A stretch of DNA of 64,000 nt from Bursaphelenchus xylophilus (lineage: Eukaryota; Nematoda; Chromadorea; Rhabditida; Aphelenchoididae). Shown piece by piece: positions 45,001-56,640 of the stretch; the stretch's first letter is position 1; every line of letters starts with the position of its first letter. The translations under genes and the position numbers were made by a program. A model generated the notes under the pieces. It saw nothing but the letters and a program-made list of their open reading frames with translations. It ran no database searches and was not told where the DNA came from. The DNA is taken from NCBI GenBank assembly GCA_904066235.2, contig CAJFCV020000006.1, forward strand, positions 11,160,001 to 11,224,000. Direction: 5' to 3'.

Positions 45001-47869
45001 TCCAGAAACTTCTATTGGAACGTGGTCCCCTCTTGCCTGAACTTTCTGCAATTTACCACGCCTTTCCCAAATTTTCCACTCCTTAAATTGCCCGCCCTAC
45101 CTTTCAAATAAACCTTCAAACATTTCCGATCTCCATGGCCCCCCGCCTCTCCCCAATCTGGCTCTATTTTTAGCCCCAAAAGGACAGTGTCCACTACGGT
45201 TATTAAGGCCCCATTTTCGCGACCGAAAACACAGCCGGAGGGCGAGGATGTTTTCTCAAACATTTTTTTTCGTCTCTTCCAGGCAGCGAGAGCAGAAACG
45301 GAACGGACTTTTGAATTCGTCGCTTCTCTGTTCGGAATGGACAGCCGCTGCGTGCCGGAGGGCCTCGGGGGGAAAGCGGGGTGTGGCCGGGGGTCCGTTC
45401 CGCCGCTGTCCGCCCTGCAAATGTTATTTATGGAGTGATGAGGGGGAATGTCGCAATGTGGGCATGAAGGTGTATAGTTGAGCGGTCAGAGGTTTCCAGT
45501 AGTTTTAAAATTATTTTGGGCAATTTGGAAAGAGTTTTAGGAATTTTGGGGATCTGATGTCAAGTGTATCATAATTTGATTATATATGAGTTTTGTGCGT
45601 GTCAAAGTTTTTTTTATGACTCCGAATGAACTTATGGAGATTTCTAGATCATGGTAGTCAAATTAGATTGTATTTGATTTTTAAATTTTGAATTTCCCGC
45701 CAAATGTGACGAAATGTCACAGGTGTCAGAAATGGCTGTTTTTGCTGGGCGTTAACTAAAATAAACATGTGGGAGATTACTACAATCTATTACAATATCT
45801 TGGTCTGGTACCGGACGTTATTCCTCCGTTTAAAAAGTAATTTAACATATTTCTCCGCTCTTTCAAAAAAGTTTGATTTTGTTCCAAAAAATGTATTTTT
45901 TTTTTGATTTTTCATTACAATTTTTACTGACGGTATCTGATTGCACGTATTTTACCATAACTCGTTCTTACTCCCTTCAACTCCGCGATTTCCCCATATC
46001 CCCGACACCTTTCATCGTATGAAATGTCCATTCCGCGCTTGCCTTCATTTCCAGCTATTTTAAACCTTCTCTTGTAGGAACTCCGTTCGTAATATCACAC
46101 CGCTGTGAATAATTAACACACTGGTCACACACTTCTCGGCCTCTGGGCATTCCATGGCCAGCGCCGCTTTATTTGGGCCGGCAAATGTTTTCTGGAAACG
46201 CGAGGATTAGCGGTGTTTACAATTAACGAATTACGGATACTCGAGAGGGGACCGCACGGTGTTGGCTTATCCGGTTGGGGTTTGAGATTTTTGTTTTGCA
46301 AGTGTTTTGGGGGCGCTTTGGAAATTTTAGGGATATGGAGAAGATAAAGGGGTATTAATAGGAGAGGTTTTGTTTTTGGTATGGCCATGGACGTGTGAAA
46401 GGCTTTGGGATTTGTTTTGGAGATGAATAAGGTGAGCTTATCAATTTTTTGCGGTTTTTATGATACTTGATGTCTAGTGTAATATAATTTTTGCTCATAT
46501 CTTGACAAAAATTGATTCCATGTTTTTCAATGGGGTCTGAAAAGAACTGCTACACCTTTAGAAAGACTTTTTAAACTGATTTTTGATAAGAAAAAGGCTT
46601 AATTCATTGTTACTATGGATAAGATCAGCTATCCAAAATGATTTAAAAAAAAGTCCAGCATGCGAAAATCCATAGTAGAATGATATTTTATGACTAGAAA
46701 TGATTTTCTAAGACTACAAGCTATGTCTTAGAACGCTTGAAACAGAATGCCAAGCAATTTTTGTTTTGGCGGGAAATTTGAATTTTTGAATTTCTCAGCA
46801 GCCCAAATTCTATGATAAAAGTGTAGTGGTATATTTCAGACATACAGTCTGCCTTTTTGCCAAATGTAGCGTATTTTACCCCTTCTCACTGCAATTTTTG
46901 CCCATCTCCACACTTGATGTCAAGTATAATATAATCTTTCCCCCGAATCTCCCAATTCCGATCTCTGCCGCGCCTCCAAATCCATTCCGCTGTATATTTA
47001 CTTCTTGCTATCATCGTTCCTTTCCGCTGGGCCGTAATCAGATGCCCACCAGTAACCGAATCCCCACAGGGCACGAGCGGAGTGGACGGCGGCCGAAAAA
47101 ACCGGCTGGCCATGTGAAAATTGGGGTCCGCCGAATGGCCGGCTGAAATTTGAGGCCCCACTAATTTGCCAGGCAATTCTGAATTCGCGTTTGGTCAATT
47201 GAGAAATTGGTTTTTTTTTGGCCAATGCCATTTTTGGCGGCCCGAATGTTGCGAGTGTTGGAAAATGGGGGTTAATTAAATTTCCAGGGGGACTGGTCAG
47301 CCGGTCGCCTGAAGGCATTCGGCCAGTAGGGCCTTTTGACACCAACTGGGCGTCATTTCAGGCCTTTTTTTTTATTGAAATTATCAAATTTGCCATGGAC
47401 GATATAACAAACCTTATTATTGCCTGAAAACAGGCTAAATTTAGCTACCGTATGACGCCGACTTTACATGCAATTTTCTTGTAGCCTTGTTTAGAACCGG
47501 TTGCAGCTAAATCGGCCCAAAATTCATCATGTTTCCGCAAAAAACAGAGATAAAAACAGCGTTGAGCTGGGAAAGCCGATGTCCGACCCGCAAAGCGAGA
47601 TTATGATGTGAGTTCCTGAAGCCCCACCTTTGGCAATCTGCACGATGACTTGTTGACTCACTGGGTTGAGGGTGTTTTTGTAATCTAGCATTTGGATGAG
47701 TTATTTTCGGAGAACTCTCACGTCAAGTATTAAGGCTTCTTGATACTGTAATTTTACTGTGTAAGCTATTTCTTTGGAAGCTTGGGATGAGAAATCAGGC
47801 GACTACTTGACATGAGGAGTGTTAGGTGAGTGTTAAAAATTGTTTCGGAAATTGGCAAAGATATAGCAT
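45001..47869. other. Three GC-richer islands in AT-rich DNA
   Basis: Islands at 45010-45440 (GCCGGAGGGC twice, about 45232 and 45353), 46120-46390 (GGGCCGGCAAATG) and 46940-47340 (CGGCGGCCG, ATGGCCGG). 'TTGATGTCnAGTnTAATATAAT' recurs near 46466 and 46912. No gene supported. Confidence 0.35.
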
Positions 47870-48008
47870 CAGTCTGTCGGGAAAATAATGAACGCAATGT
47901 CGCTGCGGCAAACGCATCGCTGAAGTGAAAAGCGACAGAGTTCACTTTCTCGGGAGCGATGACGTTTCGATGTGACAGAATGCCCATTATGTTTCCGACA
48001 GGCTGATA
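47870..48008 (-). mobile_element. Element A (type 1)
   Basis: ATCAGTCTGTCGGGAAAATA to TTTCCGACAGGCTGATA. Confidence 0.85.
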
Positions 48009-48010
48009 GC

Positions 48011-48147
48011 GGTCTGTCGGAAAATGTCGCAGAAAAAGGGCTTGCCTCGTCGCAGTTGCGCGCCAAGTCTCAAGCCGAGGCTAGCCATGGCAAAGCAAGG
48101 ATGGCCGATTCCAATGCGCCACATTATTTTCCCGACAGACTGATACC
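48011..48147 (-). mobile_element. Element A (type 2)
   Basis: GGTCTGTCGG with a small sub-terminal deletion, type 2 interior, intact right end. It lies directly beside the previous copy. Confidence 0.8.
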
Positions 48148-48307
48148 ACTGGGCACAAAAGGTCTTGAGAAATTGTCATGGTTCCGAATTCTGTCGCATT
48201 CTGAAAAAAATGTTCTGCCGCTGCAAAAAATGAAAATTGCGACGCAGGGCAAAAAAACCCTAATGCACTGTGCAAAGCATTTTTTTTCAATTTTTCACAG
48301 CGACACC

Positions 48308-48418
48308 CTGTAGTTTGTGGGAAAATAATGTGGACATGTCGCAGCGAAATGTCTCGCCTCGATCTCCAGCCGCGGCACGCCGTCGCAAAGCGATGTTGAG
48401 CGATTCCAAGGCGCGGTT
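48308..48418 (-). mobile_element. Element A (type 2), right end lost
   Basis: 'tttgtgggaaaataatgtgga' then a type 2 interior ending near 'ccaaggcgcgg'. It follows a GCACTGTGC word at about 48263. Confidence 0.7.
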
Positions 48419-48434
48419 TTTATCGACCAACAGA

Positions 48435-48592
48435 ATCAGTCTGTCGGGAAAATAATGTGGATTTGTCGCACTAAAAGCTCTCCTCGTCACAGTGGCCCAC
48501 CAAATATCTCCAGCCTAGGCTAGCCGTCGCAAAGCGATGATGGGCGATTTCAATGCGCGACAAGTCCACATTATTTTCCCGACAGACTGGTA
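48435..48592 (-). mobile_element. Element A (type 2), full length
   Basis: ATCAGTCTGTCGGGAAAATA to TTTTCCCGACAGACTGG; complete type 2 interior with inverted GTGGATTT/AGTCCAC sub-termini. Confidence 0.85.
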
Positions 48593-48604
48593 TAGCCAAA
48601 AAAA

Positions 48605-48790
48605 ACCTTTTGTCATCATTTCCAATGATGCGTTGCAAATATCGTTGAATATCTCGGCAAGTATTGCAACTTGCGACCTAAGATTTTTAGAGTTTAAAAT
48701 ACGATGGTTGTAGGAAGTCTGTGCCAAATTTCATTGAAATCCGCCGATTGCACTTCAAGAAATTCAGCTTTTAAGCCCAAACGGTGTTCT
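48605..48790 (-). mobile_element. Element D fragment
   Basis: 'gttgaatatctcggcaagt' to 'ccaaatttcattgaaatccg...gcacttcaag'. Confidence 0.5.
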
Positions 48791-49101
48791 GTTTTCATGA
48801 CATGACTTGTTTTCCTCGAATCCACTTTTAATTTTCGCCCGAAAAAGTGTCAAAGAACCGTTGTAAACAGGGATTTGTCTAAGATTCAACCCGCGGCTTA
48901 GCGTAAGCCGCCGATTCCCGGAGGCATGTCCTCAGAGATCGAACCTTTTTGTGGGATTGTGGCCACGAAAAGGTGGCCACAAATCGGCTTTTGGGAACTT
49001 TTGGCCAAAAAAAACGCCCAGATGTTTTTTTGGGCGGAAACGAAAGATTTTGCAATTGTAGAGGTACGCGCAAGGGTGTGTTTTTGCTCTTGGGGCATCT
49101 T
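48791..49101. other. Unassigned, GC-richer
   Basis: Contains 'gtggccacgaaaaggtggccac'. No exon support. Confidence 0.35.
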
Positions 49102-49252
49102 ATCAGTCTCTGTTGGGAAAATAATGTGGATTGGTCGCGCCTTGGAATCGCCCATCATCGCTTTGCGATGGCTAGCCATGGCTGGAGATTTGGTGCGACG
49201 AGGCGAGAGATTGTGTTGTGATAACTCCACATTATTTTCCCGACAGACTGAT
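49102..49252 (+). mobile_element. Element A (type 2)
   Basis: ATCAGTCTCTGTTGGGAAAA to CCCGACAGACTGATA; forward type 2 interior ('ttggaatcgcccatcatcgc'). Confidence 0.85.
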
Positions 49253-49273
49253 AAAACACATAAATTGTTGTGC

Positions 49274-49400
49274 TGGTCTGTCGGGAAAATAATGAGCAAA
49301 ATTTCGCTGCGCCTTGACACAATGGATTTTTCTCGGCGGCGATGCGGTTTTCGATGTTTTTTCGATGCGACAGAGTGCTCATTATTTTCCCGACAGATTT
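49274..49400 (-). mobile_element. Element A (type 1), deleted inside
   Basis: GGTCTGTCGGGAAAATAATG to CATTATTTTCCCGACAGA with a shortened interior. Confidence 0.8.
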
Positions 49401-49406
49401 CATAAC

Positions 49407-49532
49407 GGCCTGTCGGGAAAATAATGTGGATTTGTAGCGGCTTGGAATCCCTATCACCGCTTTGCGACGACTTTCTCGAAGGCGGTGCGATTTCGGATGG
49501 ACAGTGCTCATTATTTTCCCGACAGATTAATA
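49407..49532 (+). mobile_element. Chimeric element A (type 2 left, type 1 right)
   Basis: The left half is type 2 (GTGGATTTG, 'cttggaatc'). The right half carries the type 1 sub-terminus GACAGTGCTCATTATT. Confidence 0.8.
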
Positions 49533-49547
49533 TTGACTGTCTCTATC

Positions 49548-49671
49548 GATCTGTCGGTAAAATAGTGTGGATTCATCGCGCCTTGGAATCGCCCATCGCC
49601 GCTTTGAGACGGCTAGCCACGGCTGGATTTTATCTGCGCTAAATCCACATTATTTTCCCGACAGACGGATA
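49548..49671 (+). mobile_element. Element A (type 2), shortened
   Basis: ATCTGTCGGTAAAATAGTGT to TTTTCCCGACAGACGGATA. Confidence 0.85.
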
Positions 49672-50131
49672 CTGTAGTCTAATCGATAAAAATCAACCGT
49701 ATAAGTAGTTTGTTATGCTAAAAATTTTTTGCAGGAGAGTTTGCATGCGCGCCTAACGCTGCTTCTTCACACGTAGAGAGAATTTTTCTCTGAAAAAGCC
49801 GAGATTATGACGCAAAATTGAAAAATAAACAAAAAAAATCTTGTTTTCACAACTTTTTCGGACGCAAATGATACTGTATCTTTTTGACTTGAAATGTTAA
49901 GTCGCTTTCTTCTGCTGCTGAAGACCCATTTCCTCCCTCATGGACAAAGAGGAATTTCCAAATTGACCTTGTTCATGGGCGTTGCTTCGGATTGCGGAGA
50001 AATTTTGATCCAGTCCCCGGATTAGAGTTAGATTAGTTCTTCTTGCAATCTTTTTGTCTCTATTTCAAGTTCGCGTTTGTCACGTTTTATTTGCTGAGTT
50101 TTTGGAACACCGCATTCGGCAGAGCTTTTGT
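49672..50131. other. Unassigned
   Basis: No exon or repeat end recognised. Confidence 0.4.
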
Positions 50132-50283
50132 CAGTCTGTCGGGAAAATAATGAGCGCAATGTCGCTTCGCCGATCGTGTCGCTGAAGAAAGTAATTTGAT
50201 TTTGTCGCGACAAAGTTCATTTTCTCGGCAGCGAAGCGATTTTCGATGTGACAAAGTGTTCATTATTTATCCGACAGGCTGAT
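50132..50283 (-). mobile_element. Element A (type 1)
   Basis: TCAGTCTGTCGGGAAAATAA to ATCCGACAGGCTGATA. Confidence 0.85.
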
Positions 50284-50562
50284 AACCCGAATTTCAAGTC
50301 ACCAAAAAATTTGTGTGTTGTAGAAGGGCTCTGTTGTAGGAAGGTTCATTTGGGCAATTGACTTCTGCGATCTCGGAAATTGTCGGTTATAGACAGGTTT
50401 TGTTCTATGGGAGTTTCTTGTGCATAGTTTCTACCGTATTTTTTTTCAACGTTTTACTGTCAGGGTTCGCTATAGGAAGGCTAAGGATAAAAAGTGAATT
50501 TTCAAATCTTTGAAACTGTTTGCTATAGACAGTTTTCTAGTAGCGCGCTGTAAATTCCCCAT
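50284..50562. repeat. Repeat O cluster
   Basis: Three degenerate copies of the 'ngttatagannngntttngttnta' word, also dispersed at about 16620, 28190, 36390, 54200-54330 and 62790. Confidence 0.5.
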
Positions 50563-50703
50563 ATCAGTCTGTCAGGGAAATAATGAATACGCCAATCGCG
50601 TTAATGAAGCGAAAAGCCACATTATTTTGCCGCGACACCATTTACTTTCTCGGCAGCCATTTTCGATGGAACAGAGTGCTCATTACTTTCCCGACAGACT
50701 GAT
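50563..50703 (-). mobile_element. Element A (type 1)
   Basis: ATCAGTCTGTCAGGGAAATA to TTTCCCGACAGACTGATA, flanked by TA. Confidence 0.85.
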
Positions 50704-51323
50704 ATTTTTCTACCGTACTTTCAGACTATCCTCTGATCTGTTGCTTTCGTCTAGACCGGCTTTCCGAAAATAGCCTTAGGCATTACAGCTCACAAATCTC
50801 AAATTCAAGAGGATGGATCATAAATTTCACCTCAAAATGACATCATTTTTTGATGATTCGTTTTGTGGGTGTTGCATAGCTATTACCCATGCAAAAGCGA
50901 AAATTTCGGCTCAAAATTGCTTAATAATTTATGAAAAAAATTAATTTTTTAGCGAAAAGACAGCAAAAAAAATAAAAGCGAGCCAAAATCCCCCTCAAAA
51001 CAGGCGTGGGAGGGGAATTAATTGGGGGGTTTGGATTGAAAGACGGTGTGCGTTTTGATCTGATTAAACGTTTCTACAGTAGAAAGTGTAAGCCGCTTTC
51101 GACGCGCCCGCAAATAAACAGATTTCACGGCCACTCACGCTGTGATCTTTGAGGAGTCGGATGTCTAAGAGTGTTGTTTGAGGTGCCAACAACGGTTTGG
51201 CAGGGCATCATCGAGAACAGCCTGAGGGGATGATATTTAAAAATTAGGGGAAAGTTGGGGCCTCTTTTTTAATTAACACAAGTTTTAGCTCTTGCTTTGC
51301 AGCTCTATCCTAGATACCAGTCC
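50704..51323. other. Unassigned; small GC-richer island
   Basis: 51000-51240 is GC-richer. No exon support. Confidence 0.35.
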
Positions 51324-51470
51324 ATCGGTCTGTCGGGAAAATAACGTGGATTAATTGGGCTTTGGAAGCGCTCATCATCACTTTGCGATGGCTAGCCGCG
51401 GCTGGAGATTTGGTGCGCGACTAGACATTTTGCTCCGACAACTCCGCATTATTTTCCCGACAGACTGATG
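51324..51470 (+). mobile_element. Element A (type 2)
   Basis: ATCGGTCTGTCGGGAAAATA to TTTTCCCGACAGACTGATG, full type 2 interior. Confidence 0.85.
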
Positions 51471-52243
51471 TATATGAAAAAGCTAATTTTTTATATTTTT
51501 TATAGCTAAGATGTTATACTTCAACAGAAAAATCAAAACAAAACTAGTGTTCTGCATAAATTTTGGTCCCACCACGAAAACCTTAAACCTTTTGCAAATT
51601 GAGTATCCGTCCTTTATCACCATAAAAATGACATTTTTGTCGTTATAAACGCATAGATTGTCACCTTTTTTCGTTGTGAGTCAAGTCGTTCTCATTTTTG
51701 AGTCAAGATTTTCTCTGTTGCGCCTTCGTATTTTTACCTTACTTTTCGATAGAATCTATTCTGTTAACAAAAAAAACTTGTCCCACTTTGCACGTTCAGC
51801 TGCCCTTTGCAATAGTTTTATCGACCCAGAACAGCCTCTTCAAACTTTCGAAATTTGCAGCCGGATTTGGCAACGGCTTAATTTGAGGGAGATTAGCCGC
51901 CAGTTTACCTTCATCTAGACTGGAGGGCTGTTAATCGGTCGTTATAAATGGGTTAATGAAATTCCCCGTATTTCTAAAGTCGTCTGGGTGTTTGCGGCGG
52001 AATAGTTAGCTGATTAGAGAGTTCATTTGTATATTATACCTTGTATGGCGATTAGCAGAGTTACCAGTAAGAGTGTATGTTGAATGCAGGGGATTTTGAG
52101 GACTTTTGGGACGTTGGAATCGTTTTTAAGACACTGAAAAAATTTGGTTGGGATTTTGAGGGGAGCTGGAGGAAAGGCGCTTGATTTTTGGATGAGAAAA
52201 GTTTTCGTGGTGGGACCAACATTTCGAATTGAAGCCTTGGAAA
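51471..52243. other. Unassigned
   Basis: TTGGTCCCACCACGAAAACC (51567) and its inverse (52205) are dispersed H words. The 51660-51920 frame lacks support. Confidence 0.4.
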
Positions 52244-52620
52244 GAAGTGTTCAGATTTAGATGAAACTTGGCTAGGATATAATGTATGATGTTCTAAGAT
52301 ATATTAGCGATTTTAACTCTGTAATTTTCAGTAACCACTGAGATTTTTCGGGTAACAAATCCTCAAAATTTGACATTTTTTCGATTTTTTTGGTTTTGAA
52401 AGTTGGCATTCTGTTTGAAGTGTAGAGCGAGATTTTATGACAAAAAATCGTGTTATCTGTCACGAAATTTCCGAAGATATTATCTAAAATTCTCTTCTCT
52501 TTCTGTCTCTCTTCATTTTTTACAGTCTCTCGTCTGCAAAGATTGTTGAATATCTCGGCAATCATTGGAAAGCAAAAGCTAAGATTTTCAGCGATCACTT
52601 TTTAGGGCAGTTGTATTAAG
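52244..52620 (-). mobile_element. Element D, degenerate
   Basis: 'gatgaaacttggctag' to 'gttgaatatctcggcaat...aaagctaagattttcagcgat'. Ends are lost. Confidence 0.65.
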
Positions 52621-53520
52621 TTTGTAGACTTTAAAAAGAAATCGACCGGTAGAGTTTCGAAAAAAAAAATTTTTAATTTTCTAGTATTTTTTTGAAATTT
52701 TTCGACCAAAGCCTTATTTTAAATAAAAAATCATTTTTTTTTATTTCGAATATTACACTTTTGGATTATATAAGCTCTTGGGTTGTTTTTCCTCACTCTT
52801 AAAATTGTCAAAAATAAGAAAGAGTAACTTTTTCTGCCAAGTGGCTGTTTATGTCACTTTCTCCTTTTTTGACGTCAAAGACCACACGGAGGCTTTTCAT
52901 CCGTCTGATTAATAGCTTTACCAGAGTATTTTCGACGTGTAGCTAATTTTTGATATTCATATTTCGGATTTTTGGTTTTGAATTTTTCGAAATTTTTGTA
53001 GATGTCCAATGGTTAAAAATCTTGTTTTTCAATGTATTTTTAGTTTACTTTTTGGGAAAAAGTGAACCTGTGATGTGATTTGGAGCTTAATACTGTGATT
53101 TGCGCGTGGTAATCGTGGTTTTTTATTTTTTATTTTTAGTAATTTTTCATAGAAAAAAATAAAAATTTTGCTTTTTTTTATTTTTTTAATCAAAAAAATT
53201 ATTTTATTTTGTATAAAACTTCATCACAGCGTGCAAATGCGTATTTTACCAACAAAAAAATAATAAAAAAAAAATCAAGTTTCAAAACCCTAATGTGCAT
53301 TTTGTATCTTCAGAAGTTCCTGATTAGAATTTCCAACTCCATATGGTATCACCCTGTATTAAATTTTTCATCGGTTATGCTCTAGGCTATGCTTTGTTAT
53401 GAATTTTGCATATATAAATCTTGTGAATATTTAAATTTTAAATATATTTTTTGGAATATTTAATTTTTTTATATTAATTTTACTGTGTTAAAAATTTTTT
53501 TTTGAATTTTGAACTTTATG
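52621..53520. other. Unassigned AT-rich sequence
   Basis: Low complexity; no exon support. Confidence 0.4.
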
Positions 53521-53623
53521 AATTTGTTGGGAAAATAATGTGGGCTTCTCGCGCCTTGGAATGTCGCTTTCGAGGTGAGAATTTTTTCTGCGACATATCC
53601 ACATTATTTTCCCGACAGACTTT
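53521..53623 (+). mobile_element. Element A (type 2), short
   Basis: TTGTTGGGAAAATAATGTGG to TTTTCCCGACAGACT. Confidence 0.8.
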
Positions 53624-53861
53624 TTACAGTTTTCTTTTTTTTTTGATTTTTTATGTGTTACTTTTGAAAACGAGTTTTTTTTTAACTGTCCTGACGATTT
53701 TTTTAAATATTTAAATTCCAAAAAACTCAGCTTTTTATTTTTTTTTTTTTTTTTACTTTTTTATCTGAAGACATATCTAATTTCAATAATAAAAAAAATC
53801 GCGTCTACGTGAACTCACCCATTCCAATGTCTCCAAAAAAATTATGCATGCTCATTTTCAG

Positions 53862-53969
53862 GTGCCTTCCATTATTTGCTTACATGCCACCGGCAAAAAG
53901 AAGGAAATTCACAACCTTGCGGCGAACAGGCTGAAACGCCAAATCCAGAGAACAGGGCGACTGCGTTAG
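53862..53969 (+). other. Possible orphan exon
   Basis: A good acceptor (ATTTTCAG, ending 53861) and a good donor (TTAG|GTGCGT at 53970) bound 108 nt of non-repetitive, GC-richer sequence. Frame 1 reads VPSIICLHATGKKKEIHNL and meets TAG as its last codon. Frame 3 stays open (AFHYLLTCHRQ... to ...NRATAL). It may be a coding or 5' UTR exon of the downstream zinc-finger gene, or chance. Confidence 0.25.
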
Positions 53970-54099
53970 GTGCGTACCAAGAAATCGTTGGTCTCGAAAA
54001 AATGTCTGCTTTGGGAATTTTTGGAAATGAGGAATTATTCGAGATTTGTCACCAATTCCCCGGAGGGGAATTTGGGAGGTAATTTAGAGAAGGGAAATG

Positions 54100-54378
54100 G
54101 GTAAGATGGTTGGCAAAATATTTTTTTGTTGGAGCCAAAAAAAATTTTGTTCGACTTTGTTAAAACAAATTGCAATAAAGCCTTTGTGCAACGAATGGCA
54201 AGTGACTAAAAAATTTTTGTTATGGTAGGGTTTTGCTGCACAAGTTTGTTGTGCCGAGGTTTCATGACCTGAAATTGCCTCGGAGGACTTTTGAAATTGT
54301 TTGCTGCGGAGAGGTTTTGTTGTATGATAGTTTATTGTACAGGAATCCAATTTCATGGAATCATCGAGTCGCTGTATG
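54100..54378. repeat. Repeat O cluster
   Basis: Several 'ttgttatggtagggttttgctgcac'-type words. Confidence 0.45.
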
Positions 54379-54533
54379 AGTCTGTCGGGAAAATAACGAG
54401 CACAATGCCGCTGTGCCGATCGTATCGCTGAAGTGAAAAGCAATGCGACTTTTCCGCGACACAATTTATTTTCACGGCGGCGATGCGATTTTCGATGTCA
54501 CAGAATGCTCATTATTTTCCCGACAGACTGATA
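54379..54533 (-). mobile_element. Element A (type 1)
   Basis: AGTCTGTCGGGAAAATAACG to TTTTCCCGACAGACTGATA. Confidence 0.85.
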
Positions 54534-54565
54534 TGTTGCCAAAATCACTCTACTTTCCGCACTCA

Positions 54566-54725
54566 GCTTGTCGGGAAAATAACGTGGATTTCTGGCAACA
54601 AAATATCTCCTCGTTGTAGTCGCATCCACAGCCGAGGCCAGCTGTCGCAAAGCGATCATTTATTTTCACGGCGGCGATGCGGTTTTTGATGCGACATTGT
54701 GCTCATTATTTTCCCGACAGACTGA
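54566..54725. mobile_element. Chimeric element A (type 2 left, type 1 right)
   Basis: Left half is type 2 minus ('gtggatttctggc...tgtcgcaaagcgat'). From 54660 the sequence is type 1 minus ('cacggcggcgatgcgg...gtgctcatta'). Confidence 0.8.
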
Positions 54726-54739
54726 AACTTTTTTGTCAC

Positions 54740-54830
54740 TGGGCCGCACAGTGCGCAGGCTTCTTGTCGCGCACCGTGCATTTGACTTTTTGCACCGTGC
54801 AATCAAAATGTCGCGCGACAAAAACAATTT
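54740..54830. repeat. Small GCACNGTGC cluster
   Basis: Three motif hits (about 54746, 54773, 54792) with GTCGCGCGAC. Confidence 0.7.
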
Positions 54831-55008
54831 TCAACTGACGATGAGTCTCTGCGACATTTCTGAAGCGATTTCGCGAGGATGGGTAAAAAGGCAAAATTTG
54901 GACAACAAGTTTAGCTGTGCGAAGGTCCATTTTGGCTTAGAATCGGCTCAAAGGAGCGCTAAAATTGGTAGTTATAGAAAGGTTCCATTATAGAAATTCT
55001 TGTTTATA

Positions 55009-55166
55009 GTCTGTCGGGAAAATAATGAGCACTCTGTCGCATCAAAAATCGCATCGCCGCCGAGAAAATGAGTTGTCTCGCGGCAAAATCAAATTTCTTT
55101 TCTCTTCAGCGACAAGATCAGCTTATAAAACGACATTGTGCTCATTATTTTCCCGACAGCCTGACA
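55009..55166 (+). mobile_element. Element A (type 1)
   Basis: AGTCTGTCGGGAAAATAATG to TTTTCCCGACAGCCTGACA. Confidence 0.85.
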
Positions 55167-55659
55167 TCAATTTTCTACTGTATCCTTTTTTCTCTTTTTG
55201 GCCAAAACTTTCGCCGCAGCTCCAAATTCATATCTTCATTCCCCATTTCCGCCCCGAGACCGTCATGCACAATATACGACGACGACTTCCCATGCAATTC
55301 CTTTGCTCCGTTTCCTCTTGAGTCACAATCAGAGGCGGGGATTGAAAACATTTTTTTTCTTCTTTGGCTTCCCTTTTCGGCCCCTTCCGGCCCCTTTGAT
55401 CCGCAACATTTCTCCAAACAACAGACAAAAGTTGCTGACTCAGTGGGCGCCTCAGGGCGTCGAGACCTGACCCACATTTTCTCGTGGCCCTTTCGTACGC
55501 TCCCCCACACCGCCCGGAGGGCAGGCGAAATGTCAGGGCGACGTTGCGATGATTACTGTTCTTTACTGTTTTTGTGTCTATTTTTGGAGCAGTGCGGGTT
55601 GTTTTTGGATGCCAACGTGGGCTAGGGAAGGTTTGTGGAACGTGCGGATTTTTAGTTTT
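55167..55659. other. GC-richer island, no gene seen
   Basis: 55200-55620 contains CGCCCGGAGGGCAGG. Frames of 185-195 codons exist on both strands, but neither has splice or family support. Confidence 0.35.
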
Positions 55660-56640
55660 TTCCGTTTGCACAGTGCAATCACACGGAAAAAGGTGTTGCA
55701 CCGTGCGGCCTGAAAATTTGTAAATTTTTTTCGCTGCACCGTGCAGTTTCCTAAAAAAATGGGTTTGCACTGTGCAGTGACAAGAAATTTTTTTTATTGC
55801 ACCGTGCAATCTCAAAAAAAAAAATTTGCTGCACTGTGCAATCTAAAAAAAATTTAAAATTTCTGTTGCACTGTGCAGCAACAGGAAGAAGTTTTGTGCG
55901 CCGTGCAATCGTCAAAAAAATTGTCCGCACTGTGCATTCGTATAAAAAGAGTTTTTTTTCTGATGTGCACAGTGCGGATTTTGAGTTTTTTTATTCGCAC
56001 AGTGCAATCCCAAAAAAAAAATTTTTTTTGCACTGTGCGGTCACCAAAATTTTCGTTGCACTGTGCAGTCAACAAGGTTCTTTTTATTGCACTGTGCAGT
56101 CATCAAATTTTTTTTGTTGCACCGTGCGGTTTGAAATCAAAAATTTTTGTTGCACCATCCCAAAAAAAATGGTCCCAAAAAAATGGCTTTGCACCGTGCA
56201 TTCGTATTTTTTTCTGTTTTTTTTTCTGTGCACAGTGCAGATTTTGAGTTTTTTTATTCGCACAGTGCAATCTCAAAAAAAAATTTTTTTTTGCACTGTG
56301 CGGTCACCAAAATTTTCGTTGCACTGTGCAGTCAGCATGGCTTTTTATTGCACTGTGCAGTCACCAATTTTTTTTATTGCACTGTGCGATTTGAAAAAAA
56401 AAAAATTTGTTGACCATCCCAAAAAAAAATGGCTTTGCACCGTGCATTCGTAAATTTTTTTCTGTTTTTTTTCTGTGCACAGTGCAGATTTTGAGTTTCT
56501 TCATTTGCACAGTGCAATCTCAAAAAAAATCGTTGCACTATGCGGTTCAAAAAAAAAAAAATTTTGCACTGTGCAGCGACAGAAATTTTTTGTTTGCACC
56601 GTGCATTCGCAAATCATAACAAAAAATGTTCCGCACTGTG
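55660..56640. repeat. GCACNGTGC array 2
   Basis: Close to 28 motif hits in about 1 kb, one per 30-35 bp, with homopolymeric A/T linkers. A higher-order unit of about 250-265 bp starts at 55967, 56230 and 56477 ('gcacagtgcngattttgag'). Confidence 0.9.
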
